Shown here: positions 40,716 to 49,421 of the stretch, in pieces
Layout: every line of letters begins with the position of its first letter
Numbering within the stretch: position 1 is the first letter of the stretch
Assembly: GCF_007993935.1 (NCBI RefSeq)
Contig: NZ_VITY01000006.1
Location: forward strand, 124,001 to 188,000
Origin: Bradyrhizobium macuxiense
GTDB taxonomy: Bacteria > Pseudomonadota > Alphaproteobacteria > Rhizobiales > Xanthobacteraceae
Length of the DNA stretch: 64,000 bases
Reading direction: 5' to 3'
Translations under genes and position numbers: made by a program
The notes under the pieces: model-generated
Database searches by the model: none
Seen by the model: only the letters and a program-made list of their open reading frames with translations
Told to the model about the DNA's origin: nothing

Positions 40716-41384
40716 ATGTCATCGACGCCCGTCTACATCATCTGCTCGCCCCGCCCGCAGGTCGGCAAGACGCTGATCGCGCGGCTGCTTGCGGAATTCC
40801 TGCTGCTCAAGAACGGCGACGTGGTCTGCTACGACATCAACCTGAAGGAGCCGTCGCTGCTCGACTACCTGCCGCGGATCACGGAAACCGCCGACGTGAT
40901 CGACACCTACGGCAAGATGCAGCTGATGGACCGGGTCATCGTCAATGACGGCATCGCCAAGGTGATCGACCTCGGCTACCACGCCTTCGACGAATTCTTC
41001 AAAATGTGCGACGAGATCGGGCTGATGAAGGAGGCGCTGCGCCGCCGCGTCTCACCCGTGATCCTGTATGTCGCCGACACCGACCGCGCCTCGGTGCGCG
41101 GCTACCAGACGCTGCAAGGCCTGATCCCGCCGAACGGGCTGATCGTCATCGACAATGAATTCGTGGTGCGCGGCGAGCTGCCGCCGGTCATGACCGCCAG
41201 CCGGGTGTTGCGCTTCCGCGCGCTGCCGGTGTTCCTGAAGACCTATATCGACCGGCTGACCTTCTCCTTCACCGGCTATCTGCGCCAGGAGAAGGATTCA
41301 TCGACCGAGCTGCACCAGTGGATCCGGCGGAATTACACCACGTTCCGCGATCTCGAGCTCAGCATGCTGCTGCAACGGGGATGA
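40716..41384 (+). CDS. ParA-like P-loop protein with altered Walker A
   Basis: A 222-residue P-loop protein starting YIICSPRPQVGKTLIARLLAEF. The phosphate-binding GKT is kept, but the deviant-Walker signature Lys position is Arg (RPQVGKT against KGGVGKT). A KVIDLGYHAFDEFF segment is where ParA proteins have the Walker A' Asp. It follows the first ParA-like gene and probably shares its transcript. The pair may work as an unequal heterodimer (inference). The function is unknown. Confidence 0.75.
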   Translation: MSSTPVYIICSPRPQVGKTLIARLLAEFLLLKNGDVVCYDINLKEPSLLDYLPRITETADVIDTYGKMQLMDRVIVNDGIAKVIDLGYHAFDEFFKMCDEIGLMKEALRRRVSPVILYVADTDRASVRGYQTLQGLIPPNGLIVIDNEFVVRGELPPVMTASRVLRFRALPVFLKTYIDRLTFSFTGYLRQEKDSSTELHQWIRRNYTTFRDLELSMLLQRG

Positions 41385-41387
41385 TTG

Positions 41388-41516
41388 TCGTCCCGGCCAA
41401 GTGAAGCGCGAGCCGGCACCCATAACCACCGTTGAGCGTTTGGCGAAAGCTGGGGCCGCAGCATTTTCCCACAACCAGCATTTGTGGTTATGGGTCCCGG
41501 CTTTCGCCGGGACGAC
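41388..41516. repeat. palindromic repeat, family A copy 5
   Basis: GTCGTCCCGGCCAAGTGAAG left arm (diverged) and GGCTTTCGCCGGGACGAC right arm with ACCCATAACCAC / GTGGTTATGGGT. It lies between convergent stops. Confidence 0.8.
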
Positions 41517-41525
41517 GCGGAGGAG

Positions 41526-42065
41526 TTAATGCCCCTCGAACGTCATCAGCGTGCGCACCGGAACCTCCATCGCGCGCAGCTTTGCTGCGCCGCCGAGGTC
41601 GGGCAGATCGATGATGAAGCAGGCCGCCACCACATTGGCGCCGATCTGGCGCAGCAGCTTGACCGCGCCCTCCGCGGTGCCGCCGGTCGCGATCAGATCG
41701 TCGACCAGAATCACGCGCTCGCCGGGCTGCACCGCGTCGGCATGCATCTCCATCTCGTCGATGCCGTATTCCAGCGAATAGGCGATCCGCACGGTGGTGT
41801 GCGGCAGCTTGCCCTTCTTGCGGATCGGCACGAAGCCGGCGGAGAGCTGATGCGCCACCGCGCCGCCGAGGATGAAGCCGCGCGCCTCGATGCCTGCGAC
41901 CTTGTCGACCTTCGCTCCGGCCCAAGGATGCACCAACTCATCGACCGCGCGGCGGAAGGCCCGGGCATCCGCCAGCAACGTCGTGATGTCGCGAAACAGG
42001 ATGCCCTTCTTCGGGTAGTCCGGGATGGTGCGAACGGTCGCCTTGATGTCGTGGTCGAAGGTCAT
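41526..42065 (-). CDS. apt: adenine phosphoribosyltransferase
   Basis: A 179-residue purine-salvage enzyme making AMP from adenine and PRPP. The PRPP motif VILVDDLIATGGTA is near residues 118-131, and the N-terminal IPDYPKKGILFRDITTLL is family-specific. KVAGIEARGFILGGAVA is also conserved. Length is standard. It is separated from the upstream trpE(G) gene by repeat B3, and is convergent with the ParA-like gene. Confidence 0.96.
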   Translation of the reverse strand: MTFDHDIKATVRTIPDYPKKGILFRDITTLLADARAFRRAVDELVHPWAGAKVDKVAGIEARGFILGGAVAHQLSAGFVPIRKKGKLPHTTVRIAYSLEYGIDEMEMHADAVQPGERVILVDDLIATGGTAEGAVKLLRQIGANVVAACFIIDLPDLGGAAKLRAMEVPVRTLMTFEGH

Positions 42066-42086
42066 TGCTGTCTCGCTTTCTCCGCG

Positions 42087-42203
42087 TCGTCATTGCGAGG
42101 AGCTCGCGACAAAATTGCAATGCAATTTTGCGCTGAAGCGACGAAGCAATCCATCTCTCCCCGGATTGAGGCATGGATTGCTTCGCTGCGCTCGCAATGA
42201 CGG
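42087..42203. repeat. palindromic repeat, family B copy 3
   Basis: CGTCATTGCGAGGAGCTCGC, inner AAAATTGCAATGCAATTTTG, and right arm TGCGCTCGCAATGACGG. It begins 7 bases past the trpE(G) stop. Confidence 0.85.
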
Positions 42204-42209
42204 TCCAAA

Positions 42210-44375
42210 TCAATTCACTCCCGGATTCAGCCGGAATGCATTCTCGACAATGCGCAGGCCGACCTCGTTGCCGAGCGACATCAGCGATTCCGGATGGAAT
42301 TGCACACCGCCGACCGGCAGGGTCTTGTGCTCGATCACCATCGCGACGCCGTCTTCGGTGGTCGCGGTCACCGCCAGCACCTCGGGCACGCTGTCGCGCT
42401 CGACATAGAGCGAATGATAGCGGCCGATCACGATCTCATTGGGCAGATTGTGCATCAGCCGGCCGCCGCGCACCTGGACACGCGAGGGGCGGCCATGCGC
42501 GGGCTGGCCAAGCTGGCCGAGCTGGCCGCCGAAATATTCGCCGATCGCCTGCACGCCGAGACAGACGCCGAAGATCGGCAGCTGCTTCTCGAGCGCGGTG
42601 TCGATGGTCTTCGCGATGCCGAAATCCTCCGGGCGGCCCGGCCCGGGCGACAGCACCAGCAGGTCCCAGCCCTTCTTCTTGAGCATGTCCTGGGCATGGA
42701 CGTGTCGGACCACGGTGACGTTGGCGCCGACCTGGCGGAAGTAATCCGCCAGCATGTGCACGAAACTGTCGTCGTGATCGATCAGGAGCACGTTCTTGCC
42801 CGAGCCGGTGGCATCGGGCGCGAAATCCGACAGCGGCTTCGGCGGATCGCCGCGCAGCGCCTGGAACAGCGCCGCCGCCTTGACCTGGCACTCGCGGTCT
42901 TCCGCGGCCGGATCCGAGTCGAACAGGCAGGTCGCGCCGACGCGCACCTCGGCGAGACCATCCTTCATGCGGATGGTGCGGATGGTGAGGCCGGTGTTGA
43001 TGCTGCCGTCGAAATTGACGCAGCCGATCGCGCCGGCATACCAGCGCCGCGGCGACCGCTCATGGTCCTCGACGAACTGCATCGCCCACAGCTTCGGCGC
43101 GCCGGTCACGGTCACGGCCCAGGCGTGGGTCAGGAAGGCGTCGAGCGAATCGAAGCCCGGCCGCAGCATGCCCTCGACATGGTCGACGGTGTGGAACAGT
43201 TTTGAGTAGGTCTCGATCTGGCGCCGCGCCAGCACCTTGATGGTACCGGGCACGCAGACCCGCGCCTTGTCGTTGCGATCGACGTCGGTGCACATGTTGA
43301 GCTCGAACTCGTCCTTCTCCGAGTTCAGGAGCTTGCGGATCTGCTCGGCATCGCCGATCGAATCCGAGCCGCGTGCGATGGTGCCGGAGATCGGACAGGT
43401 CTCGACCCGGCGGCCGTCGGAGCGCACGAACATCTCGGGCGACGCCGAGACCAGGAACTCGCCGTCGCCGAGATTCATCAGCGCGCCATAGGGCGACGGA
43501 TTGATGCGGCAGAGCCGCTGGAACACTTCCGCCGGCGAGCGCTCGCACGGCTCGGCGAACAGTTGCCCCGGCACCGCCTCGAACAGGTCGCCGCGGGCGA
43601 ACGCCGCGCGCGCCACTTCGACGGTCGCCTGGTATTCGCCCGGCGCGTGATCGGCAAAGCCCTGCCGGTCGGTCTTGGCGTAGAGGCTCGGCGCGGTCTC
43701 GTGCGACCGGCCGGCGGTCGATTTGCCCTTCCACGCAAACTCGTAATTCAGCGCCACGCCGCGGCCGGTGGCGCGGTCATAGGCCAGCAGCCGGTCGGGC
43801 ACGTAGAGGACGATGTCGCGCTGGTCGGCCTCGCGGGCGCGCTTCTGCTTGAGGTCCTCGATCTGGAACACGAGGTCGTAGGCGAAGGCGCCGAACAGGC
43901 CGAGCAACGGATCGGCATTGGAGGTGAACGCCGCCACCATGTCGCGCACCAGCGACATCACGCTGGCACGGCGGGTGCGCTGGTCTTCCTCGACCGGCGC
44001 TTCGCCGCGGATGATATGGCCGGCGAGCTCTGTGGCGCTCCGCTCCGAGATCACGACGCAGGGCTCGCGCAGCACGTCCCCGAGGAAGGCGATCAGGACC
44101 TCGCCGCGCGGGTTCAGCGCCTGCAACGAGAAGTCGGTGCCCGAGGTCTCCAGCACCAGCGGCGGATCGGCGAAGCCGAGGTCGAAGCTCTCGTAGCGGC
44201 CCGGCACGGTCGTGCCCGAGGACAGCACCACGCCGCGGCGGCGGTCGAGCAGCGCGATCAGGTCGTCGAGGCGGTTGGCGCCGCCGGTGAACTGCTCGAC
44301 CACCCGCGCGACCGCGAGGCCGCCATTGGTCAGGTATTCGCTTCGAGCCGGCAGGGAGAAGACTGTCCTGTTCAT
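42210..44375 (-). CDS. trpE(G): anthranilate synthase, fused TrpE and TrpG
   Basis: A 721-residue fusion catalysing chorismate plus glutamine to anthranilate, the first step of tryptophan synthesis. The N-terminal chorismate-binding part (to ~residue 510) has the PFGALMN-like SPYGALMNLGDGEFLVSASPEMF and CPISGTIARG segments. The glutamine amidotransferase part begins near residue 525 (NVLLIDHDDSFVHMLADYF) and has the nucleophile in FGVCLGVQAIGEYF (~603) and the His/Glu pair in VQFHPESL. AGAGGATCAC precedes the ATG. The trpL attenuator lies 112 bases upstream. Fusion is typical of rhizobia. Confidence 0.97.
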   Translation of the reverse strand: MNRTVFSLPARSEYLTNGGLAVARVVEQFTGGANRLDDLIALLDRRRGVVLSSGTTVPGRYESFDLGFADPPLVLETSGTDFSLQALNPRGEVLIAFLGDVLREPCVVISERSATELAGHIIRGEAPVEEDQRTRRASVMSLVRDMVAAFTSNADPLLGLFGAFAYDLVFQIEDLKQKRAREADQRDIVLYVPDRLLAYDRATGRGVALNYEFAWKGKSTAGRSHETAPSLYAKTDRQGFADHAPGEYQATVEVARAAFARGDLFEAVPGQLFAEPCERSPAEVFQRLCRINPSPYGALMNLGDGEFLVSASPEMFVRSDGRRVETCPISGTIARGSDSIGDAEQIRKLLNSEKDEFELNMCTDVDRNDKARVCVPGTIKVLARRQIETYSKLFHTVDHVEGMLRPGFDSLDAFLTHAWAVTVTGAPKLWAMQFVEDHERSPRRWYAGAIGCVNFDGSINTGLTIRTIRMKDGLAEVRVGATCLFDSDPAAEDRECQVKAAALFQALRGDPPKPLSDFAPDATGSGKNVLLIDHDDSFVHMLADYFRQVGANVTVVRHVHAQDMLKKKGWDLLVLSPGPGRPEDFGIAKTIDTALEKQLPIFGVCLGVQAIGEYFGGQLGQLGQPAHGRPSRVQVRGGRLMHNLPNEIVIGRYHSLYVERDSVPEVLAVTATTEDGVAMVIEHKTLPVGGVQFHPESLMSLGNEVGLRIVENAFRLNPGVN

Positions 44376-44464
44376 GTGATCCTCTTACGAGACTTGCCGA
44401 GAGAGCGCCACACAGGACAAACGAAGGGACCGTCGCACTGCGATGGCGACCTTCGACGTTTGTG

Positions 44465-44504
44465 AAAAAAGAAAACGCACCGGCCACCTATGAGAAGGTG
44501 GGCC
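44465..44504 (-). terminator. trp attenuator hairpin
   Basis: On the minus strand GGCC(C)ACC pairs with GGTGGCC across TTCTCATA, then after GGTGCG a TTTTCTTTTTT tract (44465-44475). It overlaps the end of the trpL frame, as required for translation-coupled attenuation. Confidence 0.8.
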
Positions 44505-44538
44505 ACCAACGACGGGATGGACTGGCAACGGTGTTCAT
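44488..44538 (-). CDS. trpL: trp leader peptide
   Basis: A 16-codon frame encoding MNTVASPSRRWWPTFS with two adjacent Trp codons, ending in TAG just before the attenuator U-tract. Ribosome stalling at the Trp pair when tryptophan is scarce would stop the terminator forming and allow trpE(G) expression. The ATG lies about 7 bases after the -10, so the message appears leaderless, as described for the S. meliloti trpL. The related S. meliloti peptide also has a tryptophan-independent role in resistance; that may or may not apply here. Confidence 0.85.
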   Translation of the reverse strand: MNTVASPSRRWWPTFS

Positions 44539-44544
44539 GGCCGC

Positions 44545-44573
44545 TACACACCACCCGGCGCGGGCCGTGTCAA
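44545..44573 (-). promoter_or_regulatory. trpL promoter
   Basis: -35 TTGACA (44573-44568), 17 bases, -10 TGTGTA (44550-44545). The start would fall at or next to the trpL ATG (44538). Confidence 0.7.
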
Positions 44574-44719
44574 GGGATGGCCCGACACCCCTGCCCCAAT
44601 CCTGGACGCGCCTCTGATCGGCATTTTCGGGGTTTGAAGGGCCGGAAATCCGCGTAGGATTTGCCGAAATGGCGGCCGGCCGGCCGCCCAAAAAACAGAC
44701 AGATGGCGGAGACGCGCAG

Positions 44720-45718
44720 ATGGCGATTTTGGGTCTCGGATATGCCGGCTTCGGCTCCGACGCACTCGATGACTGGCGGCAGTTCGGCACCGGCCTCGTC
44801 GGGCTGCAGGCGATCGAGCGCGGCAACTCGCTGCTTGCGTTCCGGATGGATGACCGCAAGCAACGCATCGTGATCGACCGCGCGCAGGGCGAAGGGACCA
44901 GGTTTTTCGGCTGGGAGGTGGCGGACGCCACAGCGCTCGACGCGCTGGCGGCGCGGCTGGAGCGCGCCGGCGTCGCCGTGACATCGGAGCCGCAAACCCT
45001 CGCCGACGCGCGGCGGGTGCGCGGGCTGATCTCGTTCCGGGATCCGGCCGGCAACCGTCTCGAGGCGTTTCATGGCGCCGAGATCGACGACACGCCCTTC
45101 AAGCCGGGACGCTCGATCTCCGGCTTCCGCACCGGCGCACTCGGCCTCGGCCACGCGGTGCTGACGGTCGAGCACATCGCCCCTGTCATGAGCTTCTATG
45201 TCGACGTGCTCGGCTTCGGGCTCAGCGACTACATCGAAAAGCCGTTCCGCGCCTGTTTCTTCCACGTCAATGCGCGCCACCATTCGCTGGCGCTGATCGA
45301 GACCGGCAGCAACGGCATGCACCATCTGATGGTGGAGCTGTTCTCACTCGACGATGTCGGCCAGGCCTATGACGTCGCGCAGCAGGAAGACCGCGTTAAC
45401 GTCACGCTCGGCCGTCACACCAACGATCTGATGACGTCGTTCTACGCCAGGTCGCCGTCAGCCTTCATGGTGGAGTGCGGCTGGGGCGGCCGCGAGATTG
45501 ATCCTGCGAACTGGACGCCGTTCGAGATGCATGACGGCCCGAGCCTGTGGGGCCACGAGCGCGTCTGGCTGTCGGCTGAGGACCGCGCCGTCGCCCGCGA
45601 GATGCGGATGCGCGCCGCCTCGGAAGGCAAGCGCGCGCCGGTGCAGGTGATGGAAGGCAATTTCAGGCTGATGTCGGGAACCTGCCCGTGGTGGGATGGG
45701 GTGAAGGCGGAGAGTTAG
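44720..45718 (+). CDS. extradiol-dioxygenase-like VOC protein (BphC type)
   Basis: A 332-residue two-domain VOC protein resembling type I extradiol ring-cleavage dioxygenases. The metal triad is visible: His in LGHAVLTVEH, His in ARHHSLALIE, and Glu in FMVECGWGG. The first domain lacks metal ligands, as is normal. GGAG lies eight bases before ATG 44720 (MAILGLGY). It is divergent from trpE(G). It would use Fe(II) to cleave a catechol-type ring, with the substrate unknown. A dienelactone hydrolase lies convergently next door, a possible link to aromatic catabolism. Confidence 0.87.
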   Translation: MAILGLGYAGFGSDALDDWRQFGTGLVGLQAIERGNSLLAFRMDDRKQRIVIDRAQGEGTRFFGWEVADATALDALAARLERAGVAVTSEPQTLADARRVRGLISFRDPAGNRLEAFHGAEIDDTPFKPGRSISGFRTGALGLGHAVLTVEHIAPVMSFYVDVLGFGLSDYIEKPFRACFFHVNARHHSLALIETGSNGMHHLMVELFSLDDVGQAYDVAQQEDRVNVTLGRHTNDLMTSFYARSPSAFMVECGWGGREIDPANWTPFEMHDGPSLWGHERVWLSAEDRAVAREMRMRAASEGKRAPVQVMEGNFRLMSGTCPWWDGVKAES

Positions 45719-45726
45719 AACTCGCC

Positions 45727-45844
45727 GTCGTCCCTGCGAAAGCAGGGACCCATAACCACAGGGTACGGTTATCTGGCGAGATGACTACCAGTGTGCCTAT
45801 TGCGATGGCCGCGGCGTATGGGTCCCTGCTTTCGCAGGGACGAC
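45727..45844. repeat. palindromic repeat, family A copy 6
   Basis: GTCGTCCCTGCGAAAGCAGG left arm and CTGCTTTCGCAGGGACGAC right arm (the 'CCTGC' variant as in A3). It lies between convergent stops. Confidence 0.85.
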
Positions 45845-45866
45845 ATCGCATTTGCGGCTGGATCAC

Positions 45867-46541
45867 CTAGCCCAGATGCTTCTTGAAGAACTCCGTCGCC
45901 CGGTCCCAGGCCAGTTCGGCACATTGCCGGTCATGCACCGACAGGCGCTGCTCGTTGCCGAAACCGTGGTCGGCGTCATAGCGGTACAGCTCCAGCGATT
46001 TGCCGGCGGCCTTCATCGCCTTCTCGAAACCATCGACCAGCGCCGGCGTGCACCAGTCGTCCTTGGTGGCGAAATGGGCCTGCAGCGGAATCCGAACGTC
46101 CGCCGGCTTGGCCGCCTGCTCCGGCGGGATGCCGTAGAACACCACACCGGCGGTCAGCTCGGGGATCTTGGTGGCACCGATGATGGTCACCGCGCCGCCG
46201 AGGCAGAAGCCGGTCAGGCCGACCTTGGCGCCGTTCTTGGCGAGGTATTGCGCGGCGCCGCGCACCGTCTGCGTCGTGGCGTCCATGAAGTCGAGCGAGT
46301 TCATCTCTTTGCCGGCCGCGTCGGTGTCGTGATACGGCACCACCTTGCCCTTGTAGAGATCGGGCGCGAGCGCATCGAAACCGGCCCGCGCGAAGCGATC
46401 GCACATGCCCTTGATCTGGTCCTGCAGGCCCCACCATTCCTGGATCACGACCACGCCGGGCGCGTTGCCGCGGGCGGCATTGGCGAGATAGCCCGACGCT
46501 TCCTTGCCGTCCGGACGCTTGAAGCTGATGCTGGTACCCAT
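45867..46541 (-). CDS. dienelactone hydrolase family protein
   Basis: A 224-residue alpha/beta hydrolase. The nucleophile Cys is in GFCLGGAVT (about residue 119). The acid Asp is in TKDDWCTP and the His in YDADHGFGNE. This Cys-His-Asp set matches dienelactone hydrolase, which opens 4-carboxymethylenebutenolide in chloroaromatic degradation; many homologues act on other esters. GGAGGAACTC precedes ATG 46541; the longer frame upstream enters repeat B4. It is cytoplasmic. Confidence 0.92.
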   Translation of the reverse strand: MGTSISFKRPDGKEASGYLANAARGNAPGVVVIQEWWGLQDQIKGMCDRFARAGFDALAPDLYKGKVVPYHDTDAAGKEMNSLDFMDATTQTVRGAAQYLAKNGAKVGLTGFCLGGAVTIIGATKIPELTAGVVFYGIPPEQAAKPADVRIPLQAHFATKDDWCTPALVDGFEKAMKAAGKSLELYRYDADHGFGNEQRLSVHDRQCAELAWDRATEFFKKHLG

Positions 46542-46616
46542 GAGTTCCTCCGCAATGTTTGCCGGCTGATTGGCCGGCATCTTGTCCGTACTGCGCCAAG
46601 GAAGCAATCCACTCAC

Positions 46617-46695
46617 CGTCATTGCGAGCGCAGCGAAACAATCCATATCTCGGCACAACGGATAGGTGGATTGCTTCGCTACGCTCGCAATGACA
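46617..46695. repeat. palindromic repeat, family B copy 4
   Basis: CGTCATTGCGAGCGCAGCGA left arm and GCTTCGCTACGCTCGCAATGAC right portion. It is next to the fbcH terminator. Confidence 0.85.
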
Positions 46696-46704
46696 GTAGA
46701 AGCA

Positions 46705-46728
46705 AAAAAGCCCCCGAAGGGGCTTTTT
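46705..46728 (-). terminator. rho-independent terminator after fbcH
   Basis: 10-bp perfect stem AAAAAGCCCC / GGGGCTTTTT with a CGAA loop, giving a T-tract on either strand. It lies 20 bases past the fbcH stop. Confidence 0.88.
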
Positions 46729-46748
46729 CAAATTCGCGATAGCCGTGA

Positions 46749-48818
46749 TCAGTGGGCGTCGGCCCAGACCTTGCGCTTGGTGAAGTACATCAAGAACGCG
46801 AAGATGATCAGGAACACAAACACCTGCATGCCGATCCGCTTGCGCGCTTCCATGTGCGGCTCGGCGGCCCACATCAGGAAGGTGGTGACGTCATGCGCGT
46901 ACTGCTTGACGGTCGCGGGCGAGCCGTCGTCGAAGGTCACCTGACCGTCGGACAGCGGCTTCGGCATCTTGATGGCGTGGCCGGGGAAGTACTTGTTGTA
47001 GTAGGTGCCCTCCGGGACGGTGACACCTGCCGGCGGCTTGTCTTCAAAGCCCTGCAGGATGGCGTCGACGTAGTCCGGTCCCTGCTCCTGGTACTGGGTG
47101 AAGAAGTCGATGACGAACTGCGGGAAACCGCGCTCGTAGGACCGTGCTTTGGTCATCAGCGACAGGTCCGGGGGCGCCTTGCCGCCGTTGGCCGCGGCGG
47201 CCGCCTGCTCGTTCGGGAACGGCGCCGGGAAGTAGTCCGCCGTGCGGCCCGGACGCTCGAACATCTCGCCCTGGTCGTTCGGACCGTCCTTGATCTTGTA
47301 CTCGGACGCGAACGCCGTCGCCTGCGCCTCGGAATAGCCGGGACCGCCGGGATCGGCGAGGTTGCGGAACGCAACGTAGCTCAGGCTGTGGCAGGCCGAG
47401 CAGACTTCCTTGTAGACCTTCAGGCCACGCTGCAGCGCGCCGCGGTCATACTTGCCAAAGGGACCGGAGAACGACCACGTCTGGGCAGGCGGCTTGTCAC
47501 CACCCTCGGCCCTGGCGTTCTGGGTGCTGCCGGCGAACAGGCCGCCGGCCACCACCAGCGCGAGCACCACGGAGGCTGCGGTCGCGGCCCTGCCCTTGCT
47601 CTTCGCCAGCACGTCGTCGGCGATCGAGTTCGGCACCGTACGCGGCGTCTCGATGCGGGCGAGCAACGGCAGCACGATCAGGAAGTAGGCGAAGTAGCAC
47701 ACCGTCAGGATGCGGCCGGCGATCACATAGATGCCTTCCGGCGGCTGCGAGCCGAGATAGCCGAGCCCGATGCAGACCACCACGAAGATCCAGAAGAACT
47801 GCTTGGCCAGCGGACGATACTTCGACGAACGGGTCCGTGCGCTGTCGAGCCAGGGCAGGAAGCACAGGATGATGATCGCCGAGAACATCGCAACGACGCC
47901 GGCGAGCTTGTTCGGGATCGAACGCAGGATCGCGTAGAACGGCAGGTAGTACCATTCAGGCACGATGTGCGCCGGGGTCACGCCGGGGTTCGCCGGGATG
48001 TAGTTGTCGGCGTCGCCGAGATAGTTCGGCATGTAGAAGATGAACCAGGCGAAGAAGATCAGGAAGCACGACACACCGAACGCGTCCTTGATGGTCGCAT
48101 AGGGCGTGAACGGAACGGTGTCCTTCTCGGTCTTGGCCTCGACGCCGGCCGGGTTGTTCTGGCCCGCGACGTGCAGCGCCCAGATGTGCAGCACGACCAC
48201 GCCGGCGATCACGAACGGCAGCAGGTAGTGCAGCGAGAAGAAGCGGTTCAGTGTCGGGTTGCCGACCGAATAGCCGCCCCACAGCAGGGTCACGATGCTC
48301 TCGCCGAAATACGGCACGGCCGAAAACAGATTGGTGATGACGGTGGCGCCCCAGAAGCTCATCTGGCCCCACGGCAGCACGTAGCCCATGAAGCCCGTCG
48401 CCATCATCAAGAGGTAGATGATGACGCCGAGGATCCACAGCACCTCGCGCGGCTCCTTGTACGACCCGTAATAGAGACCGCGGAACATGTGAATGTAGAC
48501 TGCGAAGAAGAACATCGACGCGCCGGCGGCGTGCATATTGCGCAGCAGCCAGCCGTAGTTGACGTCGCGGACGATCAGCTCGACCGACTTGAAGGCGAAG
48601 TCGGCGTGCGGCGTGTAGTGCATCGCCAGGATCACGCCGGTCAGGATCTGCAGCGCCAGCATCATCGAAAGGATGGCGCCGAAGGTCCACCAGTAGTTCA
48701 GATTGCGCGGCGTCGGATAGGCCACGAACGAGGAGTGGATCAGGCCGAAGATCGGAAGGCGCCGTTCGATCCACTTCAAGGCGGGGTTGCTCGGTTGGAA
48801 ATCAGATGGTCCGCTCAT
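46749..48818 (-). CDS. fbcH: cytochrome b/c1 fusion of the bc1 complex
   Basis: A 689-residue fused precursor of cytochrome b and cytochrome c1. Residues ~1-410 are an eight-helix cytochrome b with haem-binding His regions (LLRNMHAAGASMFF, FSLHYLLPF) and the PEWY quinol-site motif. A linker membrane segment (AASVVLALVVAGGLFAG) and an AxA-type site (AGSTQNARAEG) lead into cytochrome c1, with haem motif CSACHS near 470 and a C-terminal anchor. In Bradyrhizobium this single product is cleaved into the two cytochromes. It follows the Rieske gene by 72 bases. Confidence 0.97.
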   Translation of the reverse strand: MSGPSDFQPSNPALKWIERRLPIFGLIHSSFVAYPTPRNLNYWWTFGAILSMMLALQILTGVILAMHYTPHADFAFKSVELIVRDVNYGWLLRNMHAAGASMFFFAVYIHMFRGLYYGSYKEPREVLWILGVIIYLLMMATGFMGYVLPWGQMSFWGATVITNLFSAVPYFGESIVTLLWGGYSVGNPTLNRFFSLHYLLPFVIAGVVVLHIWALHVAGQNNPAGVEAKTEKDTVPFTPYATIKDAFGVSCFLIFFAWFIFYMPNYLGDADNYIPANPGVTPAHIVPEWYYLPFYAILRSIPNKLAGVVAMFSAIIILCFLPWLDSARTRSSKYRPLAKQFFWIFVVVCIGLGYLGSQPPEGIYVIAGRILTVCYFAYFLIVLPLLARIETPRTVPNSIADDVLAKSKGRAATAASVVLALVVAGGLFAGSTQNARAEGGDKPPAQTWSFSGPFGKYDRGALQRGLKVYKEVCSACHSLSYVAFRNLADPGGPGYSEAQATAFASEYKIKDGPNDQGEMFERPGRTADYFPAPFPNEQAAAAANGGKAPPDLSLMTKARSYERGFPQFVIDFFTQYQEQGPDYVDAILQGFEDKPPAGVTVPEGTYYNKYFPGHAIKMPKPLSDGQVTFDDGSPATVKQYAHDVTTFLMWAAEPHMEARKRIGMQVFVFLIIFAFLMYFTKRKVWADAH

Positions 48819-48890
48819 TGATGCGATCCTGAAGAAGAAAAACGACGCGATGGGTCCAAGGGGAAGCCTAAGTCCCGGAGGGTCCGGGAC

Positions 48891-49421
48891 TTAGCCGATC
48901 TGGATTTTGGTGTCGGAAACGAAGCTATAGGGCGGCACCGCCAGGTTGGCGGGCGCCGGCCCCTGACGGATACGACCGGAGGAGTCGTACTGAGAACCGT
49001 GGCAGGGGCAGAAGAAGCCGTCGTAATTGCCCTCATGGGCGATCGGGATACAGCCGAGATGGGTGCAGATGCCGATCACGACCAGCCACTGGTCGTGGCC
49101 TTCCTTGACGCGGGCTGAGTCGGCCTGCGGATCGGGCAGGCTCGAGAGCGGCACCTTCTGGGCCTCCTCGATCTGCTTCTTGGTGCGGTGGCTGATGTAG
49201 ATCGGCTTGCCGCGCCAGAAGACCTTGATGTCCTGCCCCTCGGCGATCGGCGTCAGGTCGACCTGGATCGGCGCGCCGGCGGCGATCGTCGCGGCGTCCG
49301 GGTTCATCTGGGCAACCAGCGGCCAGACAGTGGCGGCTGCGCCGACCACGGCGGCAGCTCCGGTTGCAACAAAGAGAAAATCACGGCGTGTCGGATGGTC
49401 CGCCGAAGACGCTGTCGTCAC
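48891..49421 (-). CDS. fbcF: Rieske iron-sulfur subunit of the bc1 complex
   Basis: A 176-residue Rieske protein. The 2Fe-2S ligands are in CTHLGC (about residue 116) and CPCHGS (about 136). A Tat-like N-terminus (HPTRRDFLFVATGAAAVVG) acts as an uncleaved membrane anchor. The GTG start at 49421 has TAGGAATC directly before it; the longer upstream frame is Pro/Ala-rich and not family-like. It is the first gene of the fbcFH operon, moving electrons from quinol to cytochrome c1. Confidence 0.95.
   Translation of the reverse strand: MTTASSADHPTRRDFLFVATGAAAVVGAAATVWPLVAQMNPDAATIAAGAPIQVDLTPIAEGQDIKVFWRGKPIYISHRTKKQIEEAQKVPLSSLPDPQADSARVKEGHDQWLVVIGICTHLGCIPIAHEGNYDGFFCPCHGSQYDSSGRIRQGPAPANLAVPPYSFVSDTKIQIG

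Larger units (their letters stand above)
44465..44538 (-). ncRNA. trp attenuator small RNA (rnTrpL-like)
   Basis: Transcription from the promoter at 44545-44573 to the attenuator would give an RNA of about 74 nt carrying the leader peptide. In Sinorhizobium and Bradyrhizobium such an attenuated RNA is known to act in trans as a small RNA; here it is inferred by position. Confidence 0.6.

Noticed and set aside
2581..45844. Family A palindromes as mobile insertion sequences
   Set aside because: Copies are 120-180 bases, carry no coding capacity and show no target duplications that I can see; better called dispersed palindromic repeats.
46752..48821. 689-codon open frame antisense to fbcH
   Set aside because: Same length as the real gene and Arg/His/Asp-rich; a codon-bias shadow of a certain cytochrome gene.
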